Both the position numbers and the translations under genes were made by a program. A stretch of 5,001 nucleotides of DNA from Planctomycetota bacterium (GTDB lineage: Bacteria; Planctomycetota; Planctomycetia; Planctomycetales; Planctomycetaceae). Location: the NCBI GenBank assembly GCA_024278285.1, contig JAJRTM010000447.1:1-5001 (forward strand), read 5' to 3'. Positions 1-5,001 of the stretch are shown piece after piece. The notes under the pieces are model-generated. The model was not told the origin of the DNA and made no database searches. It was given only the letters and a program-made list of their open reading frames with translations. Position 1 is the first letter of the stretch; the number at the start of each line of letters is the position of its first letter.

Positions 1-138
1 ATGGTCTTTTCTCGGGAACCTCAGCCTGCAAAAACAAGGGCCTATCGAAGTTCTTCGGAGATTAACCGGAACGAACGTGACAAAACGGACGAACTTTACA
101 GTCAGAAAACCAAACAGAAGTGTCAGCATCGCTCCTAA
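1..138 (+). other. Edge region with two mutually antisense open frames; gene identity undecided
   Basis: Plus-strand frame 1 is open from the first base to TAA at 136-138 (45 codons). It is strongly polar (SREPQPAKTRAYRSSS, then EINRNERDKTDELYSQK) and could be the tail of a gene converging on the dehydrogenase. The exact antisense frame on the minus strand opens with ATG at 129 and runs off the edge as a hydrophobic then basic peptide (MLTLLFGFLTVKFVRF). AGGAG lies only 2 bases before that ATG, which is too close for a good ribosome-binding site. The frames are codon-aligned complements, so at most one is likely real. The polar plus-strand reading looks slightly more protein-like. Confidence 0.25.
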
Positions 139-157
139 GTCGCCCAGTTTGACACTT
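118..157 (-). terminator. Inverted repeat after the dehydrogenase stop; weak terminator candidate
   Basis: AAGTGTCA (118-125) and TGACACTT (150-157) are exact complements separated by 24 bases, and the stem begins 15 bases after the dehydrogenase stop codon. The loop is long, the stem is only 8 bp and no U-run follows in the minus-strand transcript, so termination here would be weak or Rho-assisted. It is symmetric, so it could also serve a gene arriving from the plus strand. Confidence 0.3.
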
Positions 158-172
158 TATTTGCTTGAAGTC

Positions 173-1621
173 TCAATGTGCAGCAGGTGGTTCGTTTTGA
201 AAAGCGCGACTGCGGAAGAGGAAATCGACAATATTTCCTTCATGTGGCTGCAACCAGTTCAGTTGAACTGTTTTGACTTCGCCGATGTTCAAGCGGTCGA
301 TGTTCGTCGCATCGACCAGTTCCGCAGACCACTTCTCGTTTTCGGTCAGCGCGGTACAAACGAGTGTTTGTCCAATTGTTTTAATCATTTTACCCTGAGT
401 ACAGGGAACAACTGTAACGAAGGGAAACATGTACTCGGCTTTGGCAAGAGTTGCGGAAGGATCGCTGCAATGAACGACGGTTGGTCGTAAAAAAGCGTGT
501 CTTTCATGTTTTTCGAGCCGATCGCAATTTCGGTATTTTGCGGTCACTTCTGTCACGCCCGCTTCTTTCAGGCCGTCATCAATTTGATCGTTCATCGCTT
601 CTGCAACATCGGGGTTGGTGAAGGCAGCCAATTGGGCGTTGGGATCATCCATCGCGGTCGGCTCCACTTTTGCTAATCGTTTTGCAATCGCGTCTGCAAT
701 TTCTTCTGTATGACGAGAAGCATAAATGGCAGAGGTGTTGATGCAGCTACGACCGCCATTGATGAAGACACTATCGACCATTAAATCGAGATAATCTTCC
801 CATTGATCGACAACATCATCACCCAGTAAAATTTTGCTGAAGCCAGGGCCGTGTACCTGCACATTCGGATTGTTTGCATATTGATCGACCGTTGCCTGCC
901 CGCCAAACATCATCACTCGCTTGCACAATTCAGAGACGGCAGAGCCGACTTCGTGCGGACCGGGATATAAACTGATTGCTTCTTTCGGAATACCAGCTTC
1001 GATATAGGCAGAAGCCATGCGGTACGGCGTCCACGGTTCAGAAGACCCTGGTTTAAGAACAAGGCCAATTTGCATCGGAATACAAGGCAGCCACAAGGTA
1101 TGCACGCCGGGGGAATTCGAAGGTAAAATCAGGCCAAGCACATCAGAAGTTGCCTGATAACTGACCATCACTCCACGATCTTCCTTGCCGTATCCTTTTT
1201 GAAGAATATCCAGAGGAAGCCCGCGCGTCAGGGCGTCGAGTATTTCCCGCATGTTTTTCAGGACAAACGCGATTTTGTGCATGTTTGCTGCACACATATT
1301 CTCGGGAAGACCGGTGCTGGCGGATTGAATTTTACAGAATTGCTGCGGCGTTTGCGTTCCATTACCCAGCGGCAGTTCCGCATTGAGATAAAGATCGCCT
1401 GCTTTGCCACACATTTCGACAAGCTCGTGAATATCAATTTTTCGAAGGGCTTCCCTCGCCTTTTTGGCTTTGCGCATGTCCATTTTAACCAGGCCACCAT
1501 TTGCCTGATGAATCTCTGCCAGCTTTTCGCCGGTCTCAAAATGAACAACTTCCGCCTTGTCCAAACTTTCGTAAGCCTTACCCCAACGGATAACAGGAAT
1601 TTCCAGCATGGTTCCACTCAC
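173..1621 (-). CDS. Divergent aldehyde dehydrogenase superfamily protein
   Basis: An NAD(P)-dependent aldehyde dehydrogenase fold of 482 residues, about the family's usual length, probably cytosolic (no signal peptide or membrane segment). Visible landmarks: the PSNSPG loop with Asn169 at the position of the oxyanion-hole Asn; VLKPG with Lys190, the usual cofactor-binding Lys; MMFGGQATV (237-245) where other members have FTGS; NGGRSC with Cys293 as the catalytic thiol; and AEYMFPF with Glu396 where others have ExFGP. The usual ELGGK motif carrying the general-base Glu is replaced by HGPGFSK (257-263). Known CoA-acylating members (EutE, PduP, AdhE) carry GPGN there, so oxidation of an aldehyde to an acyl-CoA, or the reverse, is possible; this is inference and the substrate is unknown. 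The start is GTG at 1621, chosen because AGGGTGA lies 4 bases upstream; ATG at 1609, giving MLEIPVIRWGK, is a real alternative. The stop is TGA at 175-173. Family assignment is firm, the reaction is not. Confidence 0.93.
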   Translation of the reverse strand: MSGTMLEIPVIRWGKAYESLDKAEVVHFETGEKLAEIHQANGGLVKMDMRKAKKAREALRKIDIHELVEMCGKAGDLYLNAELPLGNGTQTPQQFCKIQSASTGLPENMCAANMHKIAFVLKNMREILDALTRGLPLDILQKGYGKEDRGVMVSYQATSDVLGLILPSNSPGVHTLWLPCIPMQIGLVLKPGSSEPWTPYRMASAYIEAGIPKEAISLYPGPHEVGSAVSELCKRVMMFGGQATVDQYANNPNVQVHGPGFSKILLGDDVVDQWEDYLDLMVDSVFINGGRSCINTSAIYASRHTEEIADAIAKRLAKVEPTAMDDPNAQLAAFTNPDVAEAMNDQIDDGLKEAGVTEVTAKYRNCDRLEKHERHAFLRPTVVHCSDPSATLAKAEYMFPFVTVVPCTQGKMIKTIGQTLVCTALTENEKWSAELVDATNIDRLNIGEVKTVQLNWLQPHEGNIVDFLFRSRAFQNEPPAAH

Positions 1622-1625
1622 ATTG

Positions 1626-1632
1626 TCACCCT
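1626..1632 (-). promoter_or_regulatory. Probable ribosome binding site of the dehydrogenase gene
   Basis: On the minus strand AGGGTGA lies 4 bases before GTG (1621-1619). Its GGTGA matches the 3' part of the full Shine-Dalgarno sequence GGAGGTGA, so the short gap is still favourable. For the alternative ATG at 1609 the same motif would be 16 bases away, too far; a weaker GTGGA would then have to serve. Confidence 0.5.
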
Positions 1633-1649
1633 AACCTTTTTAGTTGTAA

Positions 1650-1681
1650 TGAGTTACACTGTTTGACACAGTATTGACTCA
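1650..1681. promoter_or_regulatory. Interrupted dyad upstream of the dehydrogenase; possible operator
   Basis: TGAGT (1650-1654) pairs with ACTCA (1677-1681), and ACTGT (1658-1662) with ACAGT (1668-1672); the two sets are centred within half a base of each other. The site lies about 30 to 60 bases before the GTG start, where a repressor or activator could control the gene. On the minus strand TTGAGT and TGTAAC, 18 bases apart, fall within it and could be weak -35 and -10 elements. The regulator is unknown and none is encoded in the window. Confidence 0.35.
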
Positions 1682-1739
1682 AGTAATCTGCAAGAGAAGG
1701 ATTCTTCTAAACTGAGTAAATGCAAGGTGAATTACCCGT

Positions 1740-1763
1740 TAGACGGCTTTCCAAAGCCGTCTA
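1740..1763. repeat. Perfect palindrome with 11-bp arms (copy 1 of pair)
   Basis: The arm TAGACGGCTTT and its exact complement flank a central CC (plus strand). It is 17 bases from the second palindrome. Relative to that copy, the C-G pair after AGACGG is a T-A pair, changed on both sides, so pairing is conserved while sequence differs. No U-tract follows on either strand, so a simple terminator role is less likely than a mobile or repeated intergenic palindrome. Confidence 0.85.
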
Positions 1764-1780
1764 TGAAGATGACCTGCAAA

Positions 1781-1806
1781 GCAGACGGTTTTGGAAAACC
1801 GTCTGC
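1781..1806. repeat. Perfect palindrome with 12-bp arms (copy 2 of pair)
   Basis: The arm GCAGACGGTTTT and its exact complement flank a central GG (plus strand). It lies 51 bases past the folding-factor stop codon. In the minus-strand transcript the stem is followed by only UUU, so it could help termination or protect the 3' end, but it is not a classic intrinsic terminator. Its core AGACGG-TTT is shared with the palindrome at 1740-1763, and the central dinucleotide reads CC on the minus strand here but CC on the plus strand there, meaning the two are in opposite orientation. Confidence 0.85.
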
Positions 1807-1857
1807 CGAGCCAATCTTTTCCAGTAAACCTGGCGCGGTCCAGTTCGTTACTACTCG

Positions 1858-4713
1858 TTATTCATTTTCAGTATCGAGCCATTTGACGTCGTACTTACTG
1901 AAGAATTCTTCGTTCCATCTTCTGGCAACAAGTCTTGATTTCGAGCGAATCATCATTGTGTAAGAGGAAAACTGGGAGAAGATTTGTTGTCGTTGAGCGA
2001 GAAAATCTTCTCTGACTGTTTTCATGTCTGATCTATTTTCTACACGAACAACGTAAATGTATCTATGCTCTGCTCCCCATACGGTGCCGGGTGCCAGATT
2101 ATCGAGTTTTCTGAAAATGGTTCTCATGAATTTGTTATCAACCCCGTCAAAAATGATCGGTATTTTCGTCAGTTCCATCGGCGGGGGCATGAATGGATTC
2201 GGATTCGGGGCGGTTGAACGAGTCAACCAGGCGAATGGTCGATCGGTATGACCAATATTGAGTGACGCCGAGCCTTCTTTTCCTGTTTCCAACTGACCTG
2301 CAAGAGCTTCGCTCCATGGTTTGTCAGATTTTTTCAGTAACTCGGCAACTTCATTGGCGCGTTTTACTGCCAGTATGCGGGCTTGTTTCTGTTTCCACGC
2401 TTTTTCAACTTGCTCCTTCAGACCATCTTCGTCCCATTCGGGAATGTGTGAAGGCTTGAAGGCAATTTGCCAGTGAATAAAACGGTTCAGGGTCGAGCGG
2501 TCTTCTGCATCGAAAATGTGATACCGCTGACGTTCGAGTGATTCAATATCTCGAACACCAAAGTGCATTTGTGGTACGGTTCTCAAGTTGCTGCGTTCGA
2601 ACATATTAGCGGCTGGTTCTGTCGAGCTTCCAATCGGATAATCTTCAGAGTCTTCAAGTTCGGAATAGGAAAAATAAGGCGTTTCTACGTATCGCAGTTG
2701 ATGTTCTTTCGCGTATTTTTCTGCTCCGTTCTGGACATTGAGAGCCGCTTCTTTTTTTGCTTTCGCATTTTCAGCAATCGCGTAGGTTCCATTTAATTTC
2801 AGCATGTAACCACGTGCATCTGCTGCCAGCTTTTTCATTTTTTCACGAACACGAGCATCTAAAAGTTGTGCCCGAATTTGTTCCTTTAGCACTTCGTCGA
2901 GTGGCTTAAACTCTGGAAGTGGTTTTACTGGTGCAGGCAAGGGCAAGTCTGGCATTTTTATTTTCGTGTCACCTTCCGCGATCGGCTTATCACCTGATTT
3001 CGGTTCGCCTTTTTTCTCTTCTTTTTTAGTCGGAGCCGGTTTTTTCTTTGCCTGGGAAGACGTTTTTACCGGCGGTTTGGTTGCCTCTGGTTTCTTCGCT
3101 TCCGGCTTGGTCGGAGCTGGCTTGGGAGATTCCGCTTTGGGTTTTTCGACAGCAGCTTTTTTGGTGACAGGTTTTTCGGTAGCAGGTTTTTCAATAACCG
3201 GTTTTTTCTGCTCTGGTTTTTCGTCTTTCACACTGGCAAAAAAAGCACCTGAAGGACGACGCATGAGGGACGATTGTTTTTCGCCTTTGGGGGTTTCTTT
3301 TTTGGGAGTTTCTTTAGGTATTTCCGCCTTTTTTTCTGCATTTGAGGCAGGAGTTTTTTTTGCAGGTGCAGTTGGTTTTTCAGTAGCTTTCTTTTCAGTT
3401 TTAGGTTTTTCAGTATTTGGTTTTTCGGTAACGGGTTTTTCGGTAACGGGTTTTTCGGTCGCCTTTTTCTCTGTTTCTTTTTTCTCCGTATTTTTTTTCT
3501 TGGAAGAAGGCTTTGTGGCAGGAGTTTCCTTTGCTGGTTTTTCCTGTTTTGTTTCCGGTTTATCTTTGCCGGGTAGCTTCAGGGCTGGACCAGGAGGGAC
3601 AGAAGAATCCCCCTGTTTTGGAGCTTGCATCGCAGGATTTGTCGGGTCTGGAAATACCGGAGCAACCTGATTACGAAATTCTTCTTTATGCTCAGCGTAG
3701 TATTTTTCGACGTCTGTATCGGTTACTGCAGGAACTTCTTTTTCAACTGTGTCGTAATCGATTTCAAGATAGGCAAGCTTAATGCGACCCGGTTGTCTGA
3801 ATCCGAAAGAATCGGGGCCTTCTTCGCCAGGGGATTTCTCTTTATTTTCGTTGAAAAATTTGAGCAATTCATCTTCGCTTGGTTCAGGAATGTCAGAAAG
3901 AAACGATTCCACCGCGATCGGTACGGCAGATAATTCTTCCATCACATTCAATTTCTGGAACGCATCCCAATAATCTTCCGGCGTTGCCAGGTGGCGAGGC
4001 ATAAGCAAGCTTCGCATTTCTCTGGAAACCATTTGCTCGCGGAGCAGCGACATCAGTTCTGAATCGCTTAATCGCATTTGCGATAGGATGTTTTTGAAAG
4101 CATTGGGCAACAATTTATCGGAAGTTGCCCCATTGATCAGATCAGTTATTTTATCGTTTGTGACAGTAAGATCTATTTTTTTCGCTTCGCGCATCAGCAG
4201 GATGTGCATCAACGCTTCCATTTGGGGATCGCCGCCGGTATTGAACAGATAGTTTCTTAAAAGATACTGAGGTGGGTTTTCTTCCCCTTCGTGAGCAGCC
4301 CGAAACGCCTGGTATAAAAATTCATCTGCGATTTGCCGACGTGTAATGACCTGGTCCAGTTCGTCTTCTGTCACATTACCAAAAGATGTTTTTACTGCTG
4401 CCTGAACACCGATTGAAGACTGAAGGGAAGAGCCAAGCATCCACCCGCCCGCTCCGCCGACCAGTAGTAAAACCCAGGTGTACTGTTGAACCAGAGTCGG
4501 TTTTTGATGGCTATGGGCGTGTTCTTTCTTTTTTCCGCTTGAAAGCAACCACCAGATGACGCCGACACCAACCAAAGCGCCAAATATAGGGGGGAAGGCG
4601 GCCATGTTCTGCGTCAGCGAATCGAGGACGACGAATGCGAACATGGCCAGTCCGGTCAGAGCAACCATAAGTACCTTCTGGTGCTTACGGAAAATCGCAA
4701 ACGGTGACTTCAT
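1858..4713 (-). CDS. Membrane-anchored PpiD/SurA-like folding factor with Lys/Pro-rich insertion
   Basis: A 951-residue protein likely to assist folding of exported proteins at the outer face of the inner membrane. The N-terminus MKSPFAIFRKHQKVLM is basic and is followed by predicted membrane segments at about 14-31, 40-58 and 79-98; a KKK-and-His-rich loop (61-71) lies between the second and third. By the positive-inside rule the rest faces the periplasm. Residues 111-240 form a helical region like the SurA N-terminal domain. Residues 260-346 contain two stretches of the PpiD type (PSEDELLKFF, TDTDVEKYY). About 355-595 is low-complexity, rich in Lys, Pro, Glu, Thr and Ala, with eight tandem pentapeptides. 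From about 600 to the end the pattern resembles a PpiD C-terminal region, including a parvulin-tail-like stretch near 872-894 (LAPGTV, YIYVVRV). No parvulin signature with catalytic His residues or a GGDLG-like turn is visible, so isomerase activity is doubtful. ATG at 4713 is chosen over an upstream GTG at 4737 because GGAAGGA lies 8 bases before it. The stop is TAA at 1860-1858. Confidence 0.85.
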   Translation of the reverse strand: MKSPFAIFRKHQKVLMVALTGLAMFAFVVLDSLTQNMAAFPPIFGALVGVGVIWWLLSSGKKKEHAHSHQKPTLVQQYTWVLLLVGGAGGWMLGSSLQSSIGVQAAVKTSFGNVTEDELDQVITRRQIADEFLYQAFRAAHEGEENPPQYLLRNYLFNTGGDPQMEALMHILLMREAKKIDLTVTNDKITDLINGATSDKLLPNAFKNILSQMRLSDSELMSLLREQMVSREMRSLLMPRHLATPEDYWDAFQKLNVMEELSAVPIAVESFLSDIPEPSEDELLKFFNENKEKSPGEEGPDSFGFRQPGRIKLAYLEIDYDTVEKEVPAVTDTDVEKYYAEHKEEFRNQVAPVFPDPTNPAMQAPKQGDSSVPPGPALKLPGKDKPETKQEKPAKETPATKPSSKKKNTEKKETEKKATEKPVTEKPVTEKPNTEKPKTEKKATEKPTAPAKKTPASNAEKKAEIPKETPKKETPKGEKQSSLMRRPSGAFFASVKDEKPEQKKPVIEKPATEKPVTKKAAVEKPKAESPKPAPTKPEAKKPEATKPPVKTSSQAKKKPAPTKKEEKKGEPKSGDKPIAEGDTKIKMPDLPLPAPVKPLPEFKPLDEVLKEQIRAQLLDARVREKMKKLAADARGYMLKLNGTYAIAENAKAKKEAALNVQNGAEKYAKEHQLRYVETPYFSYSELEDSEDYPIGSSTEPAANMFERSNLRTVPQMHFGVRDIESLERQRYHIFDAEDRSTLNRFIHWQIAFKPSHIPEWDEDGLKEQVEKAWKQKQARILAVKRANEVAELLKKSDKPWSEALAGQLETGKEGSASLNIGHTDRPFAWLTRSTAPNPNPFMPPPMELTKIPIIFDGVDNKFMRTIFRKLDNLAPGTVWGAEHRYIYVVRVENRSDMKTVREDFLAQRQQIFSQFSSYTMMIRSKSRLVARRWNEEFFSKYDVKWLDTENE
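3373..3492 (-). repeat. Eight tandem xTEKP/xTEKK pentapeptide codon repeats
   Basis: Residues 408-447 of the folding-factor protein are eight uninterrupted pentads: NTEKK, ETEKK, ATEKP, VTEKP, VTEKP, NTEKP, KTEKK, ATEKP. At DNA level the unit is 15 bases. Two copies (3419-3433 and 3434-3448 on the plus strand, GGTTTTTCGGTAACG) are identical, and flanking copies at 3404 and 3449 differ by a few bases. Identical neighbouring units suggest recent duplication by slippage or unequal crossover, so copy number probably varies between strains. The pentads lie in the Lys/Pro-rich insertion and are expected to be disordered or extended. Confidence 0.9.
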
Positions 4714-4721
4714 CTGTTTTA

Positions 4722-4728
4722 TCCTTCC
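4722..4728 (-). promoter_or_regulatory. Ribosome binding site of the folding-factor gene
   Basis: On the minus strand GGAAGGA is followed by 8 bases and then ATG at 4713. This strong Shine-Dalgarno match decides the start in favour of the ATG. The in-frame GTG at 4737 lies upstream of this site and would leave it inside the gene. Confidence 0.75.
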
Positions 4729-4800
4729 ACTCAACACCCATCCTGGGGTGAGGTCTAAAATCGATTAACAATTCAATTCACATCTGTTTCTACCTGAAAC

Positions 4801-4854
4801 CTAAGTCGGAACTGTAGTCCAAGCACCGCATTCAGGACAAGTGTTCCTTCCCAT
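4801..4854 (-). CDS. Possible 17-residue ORF with a CPEC zinc-knuckle half
   Basis: ATG at 4854 opens a short frame, MGRNTCPECGAWTTVPT, ending at TAG (4803-4801). CPECG is a typical zinc-ribbon knuckle, but a full ribbon needs two such pairs. If the amber codon is read through, the frame continues for 11 residues, VSGRNRCELNC, to TAA at 4767-4765, adding a second GRNxC segment and a CxxxC pair. Upstream, AAGAAAGAG about 6 bases before the ATG is only a weak ribosome-binding site. It could be a tiny real protein, a leader peptide, a decayed zinc-ribbon gene, or chance. The Cys spacing is the only support, so confidence is low. Confidence 0.2.
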   Translation of the reverse strand: MGRNTCPECGAWTTVPT

Positions 4855-4873
4855 AAAAAACTCTTTCTTGCGA

Positions 4874-5001
4874 TTAACTCTTGACATCAAGACCACTGAT
4901 CACGTAACCATTGTCAGCTTTGAAAGCAATTTCAGATAACCGAGAGGCTTTCAAATTGCTCACATCGAGCGTAATTACCGTACGGATGGCGTGCTTGCAC
5001 C
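4874..5001 (-). CDS. C-terminal end of an unrecognised protein (5' truncated by window)
   Basis: An open frame enters from the window edge and ends at TAA (4876-4874), giving 42 complete codons. The tail reads CKHAIRTVITLDVS, then NLKASRLSEIAFKADNG, then YVISGLDVKS. The mix of alternating hydrophobic and polar residues and the ordinary codon use fit a genuine soluble beta-rich C-terminus, but no family can be named from this fragment. It has the same strand as the folding-factor gene, with 160 bases between its stop and that gene's ATG. The amino end and start lie outside the window. An inverted repeat of 9 bp lies inside this coding stretch (4919-4927 with 4947-4955). Confidence 0.6.
   Translation of the reverse strand, partial: CKHAIRTVITLDVSNLKASRLSEIAFKADNGYVISGLDVKS

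Noticed and set aside
77..490. A 137-codon plus-strand frame overlapping the dehydrogenase end
   Set aside because: Most of it is antisense to well-conserved dehydrogenase sequence and its translation has no recognisable motif.
1199..1666. Plus-strand and alternative minus-strand frames over the dehydrogenase N-terminal half
   Set aside because: They are shadows of the dehydrogenase frame, which carries all the family motifs; none has a plausible start signal.
1740..1806. Resemblance of GCCGTCT and CAGACGG to the Neisseria DNA uptake sequence GCCGTCTGAA
   Set aside because: Neither copy contains the full ten-base word, and the genes in the window do not look neisserial. The overlap is a short coincidence within palindromes.
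1727..1963. A 78-codon plus-strand frame crossing the two palindromes
   Set aside because: Its first part is translation of the palindromes (DGFPKPS and DGFGKPS arise from the repeated arms) and the rest is antisense to the folding-factor C-terminus.
2966..3670. A 234-codon plus-strand frame rich in Gly, Phe and Ser
   Set aside because: It is the complement of the Lys/Pro-rich repeat region; its GFS pattern is what AAA, CCN and GAA codons give in antisense. It has no convincing ribosome-binding site and lies wholly inside the better-supported minus-strand gene.
173..4713. A chaperone-dehydrogenase operon or functional system
   Set aside because: The genes share a strand, but 236 bases with strong palindromes and a separate promoter-like dyad lie between them, and no shared pathway is evident.
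4740..4800. A sigma-70 promoter for the folding-factor gene in the AT-rich stretch
   Set aside because: TTGAAT and TTTAGA-like hexamers occur, but no pair has both good matches and correct spacing, so I do not call a promoter.

Overview
The window most resembles part of a planctomycete chromosome. This is an inference from the long minus-strand protein: its membrane-anchored N-terminus followed by a SurA/PpiD-like helical domain and a lysine/proline-rich stretch recalls planctomycete proteins. No rRNA, tRNA or mobile-element marker is present to confirm it. Both full genes lie on the minus strand, so the biological order runs from high to low coordinates.

Layout in the direction of transcription: (1) 5001-4874 holds the last 42 codons of an unrecognised gene that starts outside the window. 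(2) 4873-4714 is a gap containing a doubtful 17-codon ORF with a CPEC motif and, next to the downstream start, a clear Shine-Dalgarno sequence. (3) 4713-1858 is a 951-residue PpiD/SurA-like envelope folding factor with three predicted N-terminal membrane segments, a helical chaperone-like domain, a roughly 240-residue Lys/Pro/Glu/Thr-rich insertion with eight tandem xTEKP/K pentapeptides, and a PpiD-like C-terminal part without a recognisable parvulin active site. (4) 1857-1622 is an intergenic region with two near-perfect, mutually related palindromes in opposite orientation and, closer to the next gene, a dyad that may be an operator. (5) 1621-173 is a divergent aldehyde dehydrogenase that keeps the catalytic cysteine but has a GPG motif where classical members have ELGGK. 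(6) 172-1 holds an inverted repeat just after the stop codon and two mutually antisense open frames running off the edge, neither of which can be called a gene with confidence.

The two main genes share a strand but are separated by 236 bases with strong hairpins and a possible promoter, so they are probably separate transcription units. Nothing in the sequence ties the dehydrogenase to protein folding. I see no CRISPR array, phage, transposon, toxin-antitoxin or defence genes. The most unusual items are the paired palindromes, the pentapeptide-rich insertion inside a PpiD-like chaperone, and the altered active-site motif of the dehydrogenase.
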